A stretch of DNA of 35,917 nucleotides from Lentzea kentuckyensis (lineage in GTDB: Bacteria > Actinomycetota > Actinomycetes > Mycobacteriales > Pseudonocardiaceae), in assembly GCF_002150765.1 (NCBI RefSeq), contig NZ_MUYM01000015.1, positions 246,825-282,741 on the forward strand, written 5' to 3'. Below are positions 1-7,742 of the stretch, in pieces. The notes beneath the pieces are model-generated. The model made no database searches and had not been told where the DNA came from. It was given only the letters and a program-made list of their open reading frames with translations. The translations under genes and the position numbers were made by a program. Every line of letters begins with the position of its first letter. Within the stretch, counting starts at the first letter, position 1.

Positions 1-33
1 GCTGTCGGCTTCGAGCTGGTCCAGGTCGTTCAC
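1..33 (-). CDS. 5' end of a gene coupled to cysQ, possibly cysD (partial)
   Basis: Only eleven codons are inside the window. A GTG at 33-31 overlaps the TGA of the cysQ-like gene in a GTGA arrangement, typical of translational coupling, and reads V-N-D-L-D-Q-L-E-A-D-S without a stop to the edge. An N-terminus of the type LxxLExxS precedes the helix of sulfate adenylyltransferase subunit 2 (CysD), and CysD is a logical neighbour of CysQ in sulfate assimilation. The identity is inference from eleven residues and context; it could be another gene. Confidence 0.4.
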   Translation of the reverse strand, partial: MNDLDQLEADS

Positions 34-695
34 GTGATCACCCCCGCGAGCTCGGGCCGGCAGATCAGGAGATCCGGCAGCCACGGATCGGGCTGGTTGT
101 AGACGAGCGGCCGCCCGTCCACGCGTGAGGTGTGCAGCCCGGCCGCGCGGGCCACGTAGACCGGCGCGGCGGAATCCCACTCGTACATCCCGCCCGCGTG
201 CAGGTAGGCGTCGGCTTCACCGCGCACGACGGCCATCGTCTTCGCACCCGCGCTGCCCATGGGCACCAGTACACCGCCCAGTGCTTCCGCGACCCGTTGC
301 GCGAACGCGGGCGGACGGGTGCGGCTGACCACGATCCTCGGGCGGCGGTGCGAAACCCTTGCCGTGTGCGACAAAGCCGGTACCGCGACCGCTCCCGCGA
401 CGAGCTCGCCGCGTTCCCACAGCGCCACGTGCACGGCCCAGTCGGTGCGGCCGGGTTCGGCGTACTCGCGACTGCCGTCGAGCGGATCGATGATCCACAC
501 CCGGTCGGCGGACAGCCTGCGGTGATCGTCCGGCGCCTCCTCGGACAGCACCGCGTCGTCCGGCCGGTGCTCTTCCAGTTGTGCGGCAAGGAAGTCCTGC
601 GCGACCCGGTCGCCGTCGCCTGGTCGCACGCTGATCAGCAACCGGCCCGTCTCGTTCGCCAAGCGTCTCGCCAACTGACCGTCGGTCTCCGCCAT
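30..695 (-). CDS. cysQ: 3'(2'),5'-bisphosphate nucleotidase / inositol monophosphatase family
   Basis: A 221-residue metal-dependent phosphatase of the inositol monophosphatase superfamily, most like CysQ, which hydrolyses PAP or PAPS formed in sulfate assimilation. The family motifs are present in order: the SEE metal-binding acidic motif (LSEEAPDD), the WIIDPLDGSREY motif with the catalytic aspartates, and a late WDSAAP motif. Cytosolic; no signal peptide. I chose the ATG at 695 (MAETDG) rather than an upstream in-frame start because the upstream codons run into the operator palindrome. A promoter-like pair fits this choice: TTGAAC at 731-726 and TACAGT at 708-703, 17 bases apart, giving a nearly leaderless transcript. 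It is divergent from the TetR gene and its stop overlaps the start of the gene at the window edge. IMPase is the main alternative; the sulfur genes nearby favour CysQ. Confidence 0.82.
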   Translation of the reverse strand: MAETDGQLARRLANETGRLLISVRPGDGDRVAQDFLAAQLEEHRPDDAVLSEEAPDDHRRLSADRVWIIDPLDGSREYAEPGRTDWAVHVALWERGELVAGAVAVPALSHTARVSHRRPRIVVSRTRPPAFAQRVAEALGGVLVPMGSAGAKTMAVVRGEADAYLHAGGMYEWDSAAPVYVARAAGLHTSRVDGRPLVYNQPDPWLPDLLICRPELAGVIT

Positions 696-702
696 GCGAA
701 CG

Positions 703-731
703 ACTGTAGGGCCAAACCGAACAACGTTCAA
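703..731 (-). promoter_or_regulatory. Predicted cysQ promoter
   Basis: On the minus strand, TTGAAC (731-726) and TACAGT (708-703) are separated by 17 bases. The predicted transcription start lies within a few bases of the ATG at 695, and no Shine-Dalgarno is visible there, so a leaderless mRNA is plausible. The -35 box lies inside the left arm of the operator palindrome, so a bound repressor would block it. Confidence 0.45.
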
Positions 732-751
732 TATACTTCTGAACGTTGTTC
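719..751. promoter_or_regulatory. Operator-like palindrome between cysQ and tetR
   Basis: A perfect inverted repeat with 12-base arms, GAACAACGTTCA (719-730) and TGAACGTTGTTC (740-751), flanks a 9-base AT-rich centre that contains TATACT. It lies in the intergenic region between the divergent cysQ-like and TetR-family genes, 16 bases before the TetR GTG. TetR repressors usually bind such a palindrome next to their own gene, so autoregulation and control of cysQ are inferred. Confidence 0.72.
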
Positions 752-767
752 AAAGTAGAGTCGAGGC

Positions 768-1397
768 GTGAGCACCGAACATGCCAATGTGAACAACACA
801 GCTTGGGGTGACGCGGAAGGCCGGCGACGCGACATCCTGTCGTCCGCCGAGCTGATCCTCGAGGAGCAGGGCTACGCGGGCCTGACCATGCGCGCGATCG
901 CGGTGGGGGCCGGCGTCAGCTCCGGCACCGTGTACCAGTACTTCTCCGGCAAGGAGGACGTGTTCGCGGCGTTGATGGAACGCCGCCTGGACGAGCTGCA
1001 GCGCACGCTCGCGACGGTTGACCGCGGCCTCGGCATCGCCGGTGTGCTGCGCGAGATCGAGCCCCAGGTCACCGAGCTGTGGCGGCGGTTCGGCCGGTCG
1101 GCCGCGCAGTGGGAGGCGAAGGTGCTCTCCGGCGGCCGTCGCGGCAAGGAGATAGCAGGGTCCGCGCAGGACTACCGCAAGACGATCAAGGCCCTCGGCC
1201 GGGCGTTGCGGGAGACCGCGGAGAGGAGCGAGCAGGTGCTGATCGACGACCCGGCGCTGCCGCACTGGGTGTGGGACTCGCTGATCGGGCTGGCGGACGA
1301 CCTGTTGCTGCAGGGTGCGCGGAGCAACAGGGTCAAGCCCGCCGCGCTGATCGAGTTCGCGACCGGGGCGATCGAGCGGGGGATCATTTCCCGCTGA
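768..1397 (+). CDS. TetR/AcrR family transcriptional regulator
   Basis: A 209-residue regulator starting at a GTG. An N-terminal TetR DNA-binding domain spans about residues 18-65, with the typical ILSSAELILEEQGYAGLTMR helix followed by the helix-turn-helix segment AIAVGAGVSSGTVYQYFSGK. The C-terminal about 140 residues form the usual helical ligand-binding and dimerisation domain, whose ligand cannot be read from sequence. It is divergent from the cysQ-like gene with a perfect palindromic operator between them, so it probably represses itself and perhaps cysQ. Its 3' end overlaps the convergent hypothetical gene by 14 bases. Confidence 0.9.
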   Translation: MSTEHANVNNTAWGDAEGRRRDILSSAELILEEQGYAGLTMRAIAVGAGVSSGTVYQYFSGKEDVFAALMERRLDELQRTLATVDRGLGIAGVLREIEPQVTELWRRFGRSAAQWEAKVLSGGRRGKEIAGSAQDYRKTIKALGRALRETAERSEQVLIDDPALPHWVWDSLIGLADDLLLQGARSNRVKPAALIEFATGAIERGIISR

Positions 1398-2025
1398 CGA
1401 GCGAGTCGAGCGTGGCGTTGCCGTGCTCGCCGCAGTGCTTGCGGGACGCGTCGAGGGTGGCCGGTTTGTTCGCTTCGTCCTCTCTGCCGGCCTGACCGAA
1501 GAGCCGTCTCAGCAGTTCGGCCTGCTCGTCCAAGCCGACGCGGAGGAAGTCGCTGCAGGTCGAACGGACGGTGAGCCGGCCGTCCTGCGGCATCAGGTCG
1601 ATCGGACCGAGGATGAACAGGAACGCGATGATGATCGCGAGGCCGCCCGCGATGAACGCCCCGCTGGAGGAGCTCTTGCGCGGTGCGAGCCACGCCTCGG
1701 CCTGTTCCACGAACGGCTCGACCGGGCTGAGTTCGGTGTCGACCCAGAACTCGAAGTTGTCGCTGCCCGTCACGTCGAACTGGACGTGACCTGCGGCGAT
1801 CAGGATGCGCACGACCTCCTTGCGCGCGAACGACCCCGTCCAGAACGGCTCCGGCCGCACCAGGACCAGCCGGTCTGCCAGCAGGAACACCACGTCGCGC
1901 TCGCCGCGGGCGAGCCGCTCGGTCTGGCCCGGCTGCACGACGGTGCCCGCCAGCCGTGCCAGCACCAGGTCGCGTTCGTGCTCGTCGAGGGCCTGGGCGG
2001 CCGTCGACCACAGATCGGGTTCCAC
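1384..2025 (-). CDS. Hypothetical single-pass membrane protein
   Basis: A protein of about 213 residues that I do not recognise. The N-terminal half is soluble and beta-rich in appearance (RDVVFLLADRLVLVRPEPFW, then an FDVTGSDNFEFWVDTE stretch). One hydrophobic segment (GAFIAGGLAIIIAFLFILG) near residues 115-135 of the chosen frame predicts a transmembrane helix, followed by about 75 charged residues. I prefer the GTG at 2025 because AGGGA lies just upstream; a TTG at 2064 would add 13 residues but has no ribosome site. It is convergent with the TetR gene, overlapping 14 bases, and lies downstream of the cysteine dioxygenase on the same strand, though separated by 78 bases. Confidence 0.6.
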   Translation of the reverse strand: MEPDLWSTAAQALDEHERDLVLARLAGTVVQPGQTERLARGERDVVFLLADRLVLVRPEPFWTGSFARKEVVRILIAAGHVQFDVTGSDNFEFWVDTELSPVEPFVEQAEAWLAPRKSSSSGAFIAGGLAIIIAFLFILGPIDLMPQDGRLTVRSTCSDFLRVGLDEQAELLRRLFGQAGREDEANKPATLDASRKHCGEHGNATLDSLVSGK

Positions 2026-2103
2026 GTCCCTGCTATCGCTGCGGCACCGGACGTTGGTTAGCAACCGGAACCGATGTTCGTCCCTTTGGCGCTCAAACGT
2101 TGT

Positions 2104-2631
2104 CTAACACTGGACCGGGAGGTCGTACCGGCGCCGGATGCTGGTGCCGAGCAGGCCGATGTCGGCGCCGTACACGTGGATCGAGATCGAGGCCGAGTTC
2201 GAGCTGTTGCACACCTTGTGGATGTCTCCGGGCGGCACCAGGTACGTCGCCACGCCCTGCGGAGTTCGGTTGGTGCGCAGCTGAACCAGGCGGTCGCCAA
2301 CAAGCTGATAGGTGGTCTCTTCTTCTTCGCCGACGTACGTGCCCACGACGCACCACGACACGTGGTCGTGGATGCACGTTTCCTGACCCGGCAGCCACAC
2401 GAGGGCAACGACCGAGAAGCTGCCGTCGGGTTCCACGTGCAGGACGTGCTGGCGGTAGTGGTCGGGGTCGGGCTCGCGGTGTTCGGCGTCGAGCAGCCGC
2501 GGGTCGGAGAGATGCCTGGTCAGAGCCTTGGTCACGCGTGCGGCGACGGCGTGGTCGGCACCGCCGGCGGTCACCGCCGCGCGGATGTCGCCGACCAGAA
2601 GTGCCGCGGTGGGGGAGAGCAGACGAGGCAT
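2104..2631 (-). CDS. Cysteine dioxygenase family (cupin)
   Basis: A 175-residue type I cysteine dioxygenase-like cupin. These non-haem Fe(II) enzymes oxidise L-cysteine to cysteine sulfinate with O2 in the cytosol. The first cupin motif (CIHDHVSWCVVGTYVGEEEE) supplies predicted iron ligands His88 and His90, and the second (PPGDIHKVCN) supplies His138. Full length for the bacterial family. The ATG has AAGGAGT eight bases upstream, placed in the 16-base gap after the sulfate-exporter gene, so the two are probably co-transcribed and translated together. Cysteine sulfinate breaks down to pyruvate and sulfite, which gives a logical link to the exporter. 3-mercaptopropionate dioxygenase is the main alternative substrate class. 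Confidence 0.82.
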   Translation of the reverse strand: MPRLLSPTAALLVGDIRAAVTAGGADHAVAARVTKALTRHLSDPRLLDAEHREPDPDHYRQHVLHVEPDGSFSVVALVWLPGQETCIHDHVSWCVVGTYVGEEEETTYQLVGDRLVQLRTNRTPQGVATYLVPPGDIHKVCNSSNSASISIHVYGADIGLLGTSIRRRYDLPVQC

Positions 2632-2647
2632 GGGGTCACTCCTTCGC

Positions 2648-3655
2648 TCACATGATCAACAATGCTCCGGAGAGTGCGACCGCGGCGATCAGGACCGTGG
2701 AAAGCAGGCCGAGCGTCAACGCGGGCAGACCGGAGCGAACGAGAGAACGCAGGCGCACGGCCGTGCCGAGCGCGAACATGCCGGCGGCGAGCAGCAGGTT
2801 GTCCGCGAACGTCGCGGCCGACAGCACGACGTCCGGCAGGAGATCGGTGGCGCGCACGGCCGCCGCGGCGAGGAATCCCACGACGAACAACGGCACGATC
2901 GGCGGACGCTTGCCCGCGTCCGGGAACCGCCGGCGTTCGGCGATGCTCACCGCGGCGAGCATCGGTGCCAGCAGCACGACCCTGGTCAGCTTCACCGCCA
3001 CGGCGATGGCGAGCGCGCCGGTGACCGGTCCGGCGGCGGCGACCACCTGGGCCACCTCGTGCACGCTGCCACCAGCCCACACGCCGTACCCGGCGGGGGA
3101 CAGGCCGGTGAGCGGGAACAACGCCGGCAGGCTGAACATCGCGACGGTGCCGAACAGGGTGACCAGACCGAGCGCCCTGGCGACGTCCTCCTCGTCCTGC
3201 TCGCGCACGCCGTTCATCGCCGCCACGGCCGACGCGCCGCAGATCGAGAACCCGGTGGCGATCAGCAACGACAGCCCCTCGCTCACCCCGAGCACCCGGC
3301 CGAGCCAGCGGGTCACGGCGAACGTCACCACCACGGCGGCGACGGCCACCGCCAGCACGCCGTAGCCGAGCGCCAGCACGTCCCGCACGACCAGCTTCAG
3401 CCCGAGCAGCACGATGCCGATCCGCAGCAGCCGGCGTCCGGCGAGCTTGATGCCGGGGGCGAGCGACGGCGGGAGCGTGACGACGTTGGCCACGACGGCG
3501 CCGAGCAGCACCGCGGCGGTCAGCGCGCTGACCGAGGGCAGCAGCCAGGAGATGATCATCGCGACGACCACGCCGCCGGCGACCACGGTCAGGCCGGGTA
3601 CCGGAGAGTCGGTCGCGCGCGCAGTTGTCCTGATGCTGCCCATATGAGACACCAT
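2648..3655 (-). CDS. YeiH/UPF0324-family putative sulfate exporter
   Basis: A polytopic membrane protein of about 335 residues with roughly ten hydrophobic helices. It carries the family signatures FSICGASAVAAM in the middle and GGSVHEVAQVVAA further on, which mark the UPF0324 (YeiH, putative sulfate exporter) family. Members sit in the cytoplasmic membrane and are thought to export sulfate or related oxyanions made from organosulfur breakdown. It is immediately upstream of the cysteine dioxygenase gene (16-base gap) and downstream of a LysR gene on the same strand, which supports a sulfur-overflow role. The start is uncertain: ATG 3655 or ATG 3643, neither with a strong ribosome site. Confidence 0.82.
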   Translation of the reverse strand: MVSHMGSIRTTARATDSPVPGLTVVAGGVVVAMIISWLLPSVSALTAAVLLGAVVANVVTLPPSLAPGIKLAGRRLLRIGIVLLGLKLVVRDVLALGYGVLAVAVAAVVVTFAVTRWLGRVLGVSEGLSLLIATGFSICGASAVAAMNGVREQDEEDVARALGLVTLFGTVAMFSLPALFPLTGLSPAGYGVWAGGSVHEVAQVVAAAGPVTGALAIAVAVKLTRVVLLAPMLAAVSIAERRRFPDAGKRPPIVPLFVVGFLAAAAVRATDLLPDVVLSAATFADNLLLAAGMFALGTAVRLRSLVRSGLPALTLGLLSTVLIAAVALSGALLIM

Positions 3656-3663
3656 GACCGCGT

Positions 3664-3722
3664 TGACCTATGCGCAGAAGATGGCCATTGCTTGGCGGGT
3701 CATAAGCCGCCGTTATAGGTCA
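3664..3722. promoter_or_regulatory. Inverted repeat between LysR and exporter genes
   Basis: TGACCTAT (3664-3671) and ATAGGTCA (3715-3722) form a perfect 8-base inverted repeat around a 43-base AT-richer spacer. It sits between the end of the LysR gene and the start of the exporter gene. A LysR dimer-of-dimers could use such half sites, but the core T-N11-A pattern was not clearly resolved and the assignment is tentative. Confidence 0.35.
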
Positions 3723-4622
3723 GGTGTCGGCGGCGGCGGTGATCAGCGCGTCCACGGTCGCGCGCACGATCGGCAGGCGGATCAGGTCCGGCCAGGTGTA
3801 GAGGGCGGTCTGCCGGTGCGCGCACGCCTCGACGTCGACCGTCGTCAGGCCGGGATGCCGCAGGTAGGACAGCACGAGCCGCGGCACCAGCGCGATGCCC
3901 AGCCCTGCGCTGACCAGGCTCTGGATCGCCAGGTTGTCGTCGGTGGAACAGGTGATGTCCGGCGTGAAGCCCGCCTCGGCGCAGGCCTGGTCGAGGGCGT
4001 GCCGGCACCGGGGACACCCGGCGATCCAGCGTTCGGTCTCGGTCTCGGCCATCGACACCCGGTCGCGGCCGGCCAGGCGATGTCCGGCGGGCACGAGCAA
4101 CGCGAGTGGTTCCTGCATCAGCGGCACCCGCAGCATGCCCGCGACCGCGTTCTCGTCCTGCGGCTCGCCCTCGTAGCTGAAGCTGATCAGCAGGTCGGTC
4201 GCACCGCGCCGGAGCAGCGAGAACGAGTCGGGCGGCTCACCCTCGACGAGTTCGAGCCGCAGGTGCGGGCGTTCTTTGGCGAGGATCGCGGCCGCGGCCG
4301 GCACCAGCGACACCGTCGCGCTGGGGAACGCGCAGATGCGGATGGTGCCGATGTCGTGCGTCGCGATCGCGCTGATCTGCTGGTGGGTCGCCGCCAGCTC
4401 GTCGAGCAACGCGGTGCCGCGCTCGGCGAGGATGCGACCGGCCTCGGTGAGGGTCAGCCCGCGGCCCGTGCGCACGAACAACGGGCCGCCGAACTGCCGT
4501 TCCAGTGCCCGCATCTGCTGGCTGACCGCGGGCTGGCTGCAGTGCAACTCCCGCGCGGCGGCGCTGAACGACCCGGTCCTCGCAACCGTCGCAAACACCT
4601 CAAGCTGACGCGTATCGAGCAC
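3720..4622 (-). CDS. LysR-family transcriptional regulator
   Basis: A 300-residue regulator of normal LysR length. The N-terminal winged helix-turn-helix (residues about 1-62: LDTRQLEVFATVARTGSFSA followed by the recognition helix HCSQPAVSQQMRALE) is classic. Residues about 90-295 form the periplasmic-binding-protein-like effector domain. The start is a GTG at 4622; TATACA at 4636-4631 is a good -10 box that would give a nearly leaderless transcript. It lies upstream of, and in the same orientation as, the exporter and cysteine dioxygenase genes, so it probably responds to a sulfur metabolite and activates them; the effector is not known. Confidence 0.9.
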   Translation of the reverse strand: MLDTRQLEVFATVARTGSFSAAARELHCSQPAVSQQMRALERQFGGPLFVRTGRGLTLTEAGRILAERGTALLDELAATHQQISAIATHDIGTIRICAFPSATVSLVPAAAAILAKERPHLRLELVEGEPPDSFSLLRRGATDLLISFSYEGEPQDENAVAGMLRVPLMQEPLALLVPAGHRLAGRDRVSMAETETERWIAGCPRCRHALDQACAEAGFTPDITCSTDDNLAIQSLVSAGLGIALVPRLVLSYLRHPGLTTVDVEACAHRQTALYTWPDLIRLPIVRATVDALITAAADT

Positions 4623-4643
4623 TTTCGCACTGTATACATCGCT

Positions 4644-4696
4644 GCCATGAACGGCGCTTTTGTGGACTCCAGGTCCACAAAAGCGCCGTTCATGGC
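4644..4696. repeat. Perfect 24-bp-arm palindrome between subtilase and lysR
   Basis: Arms at 4644-4667 and 4673-4696 are exact reverse complements over 24 bases with a 5-base centre (TCCAG). The arms contain GGCGCTTTTGTGGAC and its complement. It starts nine bases beyond the subtilase stop and could act as its terminator, but no T-run follows on either strand. Each arm reads ATG AAC GGC GCT TTT GTG GAC outward-in. A dispersed intergenic palindrome family is the other likely explanation. Confidence 0.8.
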
Positions 4697-4704
4697 GAGC
4701 CGTT

Positions 4705-6420
4705 CTAGAAGGTCAGCTTCCAGGACTTGATGTAGCCGATGTCGGAGGAGGCCGCGTCACGCACCTGCAGCTTCCAGACGCCGTTCGCGATCTCGCTGGA
4801 CGCGTTGACCGTGAAGGTCTGCACGATGTTGTCCGCGCTGCCACCCGAGCGGTTGCTCAGCGAGTACGCCGTGCCGTCCGGGGCGATCAGGTCGACGACC
4901 AGGTCCCCGCGGTAGGGGTGCTGGATGTCCACGCCGACCTTGAGCGTGGCCGGGGCGTTGCCCGTGACGCCGGTGACCGTGATCGAGCTGGTCACGGCCG
5001 GGGCGTTGTCCGGGATGTCCACGCGGGTGGTGTTCTCGAACGTCTTGCCGGGAGGCGTGCCGGTGCCGACCGCTTCGAGCGCGTCGACGCGTCCCTCGCC
5101 GAAGAAGTTGTTCTTGGCGGTGGTGCCGGCGCACCGGCTGTCGGTGCAGCTCAGGTCGTCGGCCTGGGTGGCGAGCAGCTGGCGCAGCTGGGCCGGGGTG
5201 GCCGTGGGGTTGGTCGACTTGAGCAGCGCGGCCACGCCCGCGACGTGCGGGGAGGCCATCGAGGTGCCCTGCAACGAGGCGTACTTGCCGCCGGGCACGG
5301 TCGAGTAGACGGCGTCACCGGGCGCCGCGACGCTGATCTTGTCGGTGCCGTAGTTGGAGTACGAGGACTTGCCGTTGGCCGAGGTGATCGCCGAGACCAC
5401 GACCATGCCGGGAAGCTCGGTCGGCACGCTCAGGCAGGAGTTGGTGATGTTGCGCTGCACCGGCGTGGAGTCGTTGGGGCTCGTGGTGTCGCGGGTCTTG
5501 TTCGCGAGGTTGTAGTTCTCGTTGCCCGCCGCGGCGACGTTCAGCACGCCCTTGCCCTCGGCGTAGGCCACGGCTCGCTTCACGCCCTCCAGGATGGCGT
5601 CCTGGTCGGCGTTGTCCGGGCAGTTGAACAGCCACGGGTCGGTGTAGTAGCTGTTGTTGGTCACCGCGAACCCGTGGTCACCGGCCCAAACCATGGCGCA
5701 GATGGTGTTCTCGGGGAAGAACAGCGTGGTCCCCGGCTCCGCGATGCGCACCGCGGCGATCTGCACGCCCGGCGCCACGCCGACCGCGCCCTTTCCGTTC
5801 TTGGCCGCGGCGATCGTGCCGGCGACGTGCGTGCCGTGCTTGTCGACGTCCCGCCACGCGCCGGCGCGGTTGTCGACCTTGCCGTAGGCGCACGACGCGG
5901 AGTCAGCCGCCTTGAAGTTCGGCTGGAGGTCTCCGTGCTGGTCGTCGACACCGGTGTCCAGGACGCCGACCGTGACGGTCGGCGAGCCGGGGTTGATCGC
6001 CCACGCCTTGTCCGCGCCGATCTGGCTCATGTCCGTGCGCACCGGCTCGGTCGAGGGCAGAGTCGACTGGGCGGGCGCATCGGGGATCGCCGGGTTGTAG
6101 GCCGCGGCGGGGACGTCCGAGGTGCGGCTCGCGCCGACCTTCTGCACTCCGGCAACGGTCCGCATCTTGCTCGCGAAGTCCGTGGCGCTGGAGTGCGCGA
6201 CGATGACGCCGATCGCGTCGTAGCTGCTGAACACCGTGCCCGCGTTGCTCGTGATGGCCGTCTTGGCGCCCGAGGTGTCGTTCGGCGCGGTGATGACCAG
6301 GTAGGCGCGCGTACCCGCGGCAGGCGCCGCGGCGGCGGGGGTGGCCGCCGTCAGCACACCGGCGCCCACGGCCGCGGCGATGACCGCGGTCCGCAGGCGT
6401 GATCGTGATCCCAGGAACAC
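4705..6420 (-). CDS. Secreted subtilisin-like serine protease with C-terminal P-domain-like module
   Basis: A 571-residue S8 peptidase. Residues 1-32 are a Sec signal peptide ending in an Ala-rich cleavage site. Residues about 37-110 look like an I9-type propeptide. The catalytic domain carries Asp155 (VGVLDTGVDD), His195 (DKHGTHVAGT), the oxyanion-hole Asn300 (VAAAGN) and Ser387 (QGTSMASPHVAG). Residues about 460-571 form a proprotein-convertase P-like domain, with HPYRGDLVVDLIAPDGT and the terminal GVWKLQVRDAA...SWKLTF pattern. Extracellular, released after propeptide removal. The start is a GTG with GGAGG five bases upstream. It is followed by the large palindrome. The substrate is unknown; nothing ties it firmly to the neighbouring esterase beyond shared orientation and secretion. 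Confidence 0.93.
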   Translation of the reverse strand: MFLGSRSRLRTAVIAAAVGAGVLTAATPAAAAPAAGTRAYLVITAPNDTSGAKTAITSNAGTVFSSYDAIGVIVAHSSATDFASKMRTVAGVQKVGASRTSDVPAAAYNPAIPDAPAQSTLPSTEPVRTDMSQIGADKAWAINPGSPTVTVGVLDTGVDDQHGDLQPNFKAADSASCAYGKVDNRAGAWRDVDKHGTHVAGTIAAAKNGKGAVGVAPGVQIAAVRIAEPGTTLFFPENTICAMVWAGDHGFAVTNNSYYTDPWLFNCPDNADQDAILEGVKRAVAYAEGKGVLNVAAAGNENYNLANKTRDTTSPNDSTPVQRNITNSCLSVPTELPGMVVVSAITSANGKSSYSNYGTDKISVAAPGDAVYSTVPGGKYASLQGTSMASPHVAGVAALLKSTNPTATPAQLRQLLATQADDLSCTDSRCAGTTAKNNFFGEGRVDALEAVGTGTPPGKTFENTTRVDIPDNAPAVTSSITVTGVTGNAPATLKVGVDIQHPYRGDLVVDLIAPDGTAYSLSNRSGGSADNIVQTFTVNASSEIANGVWKLQVRDAASSDIGYIKSWKLTF

Positions 6421-6562
6421 GATTCCTCCAACTCCCTAGCGGGCGATGCCCGCGCACGTCGCGCGGGTGCAGGGGCCCGTCACGGCATTAGAGGAGGTCA
6501 GGACGGATTCGGGACGCGTGGTTTCAGAAATGCTCTGTTCGGCTCACGTCGAACGTCGCATG

Positions 6563-7639
6563 TCAGGCGTGGTGCCGGGTGATCAGTCCGACGAAGTGGT
6601 TCATGTCCGCCTGCACGCACGCCTCGTCCGCGTGCTTGCCGGTGCAGCCGGGAGCCCACCCGCTGCCGTCGCCGTAGTCCGAGAAGTGGAACGGGACGCC
6701 GGCGGCGGTGAGGTTCGCGGCGGTCACCAGCGCGGTCTCCCTGGCCCGGTTCTCGAGCACCGCCTGGATCGGGTTGACGGTCAGGTCGCCGCCGTTGCCC
6801 GTGTACAGCGCGACGCCCATCCCGCGCAGCGAAGCGACGTGCTGTGCCGGGCTCTGCTCGTTCCAGACGCCGTCGAACGGCCAGATCGGCGGTCCGAAGA
6901 TCGCGTCGGCGCCGACCGCCGGGCTGCCGGAGCCGGGGTTCATCTCGCTGGCGACGACGGCGGCGCGCACCTCGGAGTTGCGCAGGTCGAGGCCGCCGGA
7001 GAAGCTGCCCGCGTAGCTGAACAGGTCGGGCCGGTGCTCGGCGTAGTGCAACGCCCCGAAGCCGCCCATCGAGTGCCCGACGATCGCGCGGCCCTTCCTG
7101 GTCGCGGTGGTGCGCAGGTTCGCGTCCACGAACGGGATCACCTGCTCCAGGTGGAAGGTCTCCCAGTTCTGCGGGCCGGCCGCGCCGGGGTTGACCCAGT
7201 TCGAGTACCAGCCGCGCCCGCTGCCGTTGGGCTGCACGGTGATCAGCGGAACGCCGCGTGTCGCGTTCTCGACGACGCGCTGGTTCCACTGCGCGTCGGG
7301 ACGGTCGGGGTGGCCGTGCAGGTAGTACTGCACCGGGTAGCGGGCGGTCTGGTCGTACTGCTCGGGCAGGGTGACGACGATGGCGTGCCTGCCGGGCTCC
7401 TGGCCGTCCATCAGCGTGGGCGTCGGCACCTGGTTCGTGGACACGCTGAAGACGAACGTGCGGTGGTTGTCGTCGACCCACCTCGGCTGGCTCGTCACGG
7501 TCAGACCGAACCCGTCGGCGAGTCGCGGCGGCGCGTCCTCCGAGGCTTTCGCGTGCTGGTTGGACAACGCCGTCGCGGCGGTCAGGGCGGCGATCAGGCA
7601 GGCTCCGCGTTGTCGCGCGGTCCGGAATCGGCTCGTCAT
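6563..7639 (-). CDS. Secreted alpha/beta-hydrolase esterase (EstD/antigen-85-like fold)
   Basis: A 358-residue secreted esterase of the putative-esterase family (Pfam PF00756 type, which includes S-formylglutathione hydrolase and mycolyltransferases). An N-terminal signal peptide covers about residues 1-32. The fold markers are the YPVQYYLHGHPD strand, the nucleophile elbow GHSMGGFGALHYAEHRPDLF, and a late HF dyad near residue 350 (DMNHFVGL), where the catalytic His would lie. The ATG is preceded by GGGGGAG. It is upstream of the subtilase on the same strand with a 142-base gap. Its substrate is not evident. A phage-style or mycolyl function is not supported by neighbours. Confidence 0.85.
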   Translation of the reverse strand: MTSRFRTARQRGACLIAALTAATALSNQHAKASEDAPPRLADGFGLTVTSQPRWVDDNHRTFVFSVSTNQVPTPTLMDGQEPGRHAIVVTLPEQYDQTARYPVQYYLHGHPDRPDAQWNQRVVENATRGVPLITVQPNGSGRGWYSNWVNPGAAGPQNWETFHLEQVIPFVDANLRTTATRKGRAIVGHSMGGFGALHYAEHRPDLFSYAGSFSGGLDLRNSEVRAAVVASEMNPGSGSPAVGADAIFGPPIWPFDGVWNEQSPAQHVASLRGMGVALYTGNGGDLTVNPIQAVLENRARETALVTAANLTAAGVPFHFSDYGDGSGWAPGCTGKHADEACVQADMNHFVGLITRHHA

Positions 7640-7697
7640 GGAAACTCCCCCTCGGTTGCGGTACCGCGATCATGGCGTCCGGCCGGATCGGGGTACC

Positions 7698-7733
7698 AGG
7701 CCACCCGACCGGCCATCGATGGCCGGGTGGCCT
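7698..7733 (-). terminator. Hairpin terminator after the SARP gene
   Basis: AGGCCACCCG (7698-7707) pairs with CGGGTGGCCT (7724-7733), and within the loop is the perfect palindrome GGCCATCGATGGCC (7711-7724). It begins ten bases past the SARP stop codon on the minus strand. There is no T-tract, which is common for actinobacterial terminators. The promoter of the downstream esterase must lie between it and 7640. Confidence 0.55.
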
Positions 7734-7742
7734 CACCAGGCA

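Noticed and set aside
4660..6402. Plus-strand open frame opposite the subtilase
   Set aside because: Antisense and compositionally biased. The minus strand encodes a complete catalytic triad and signal peptide.
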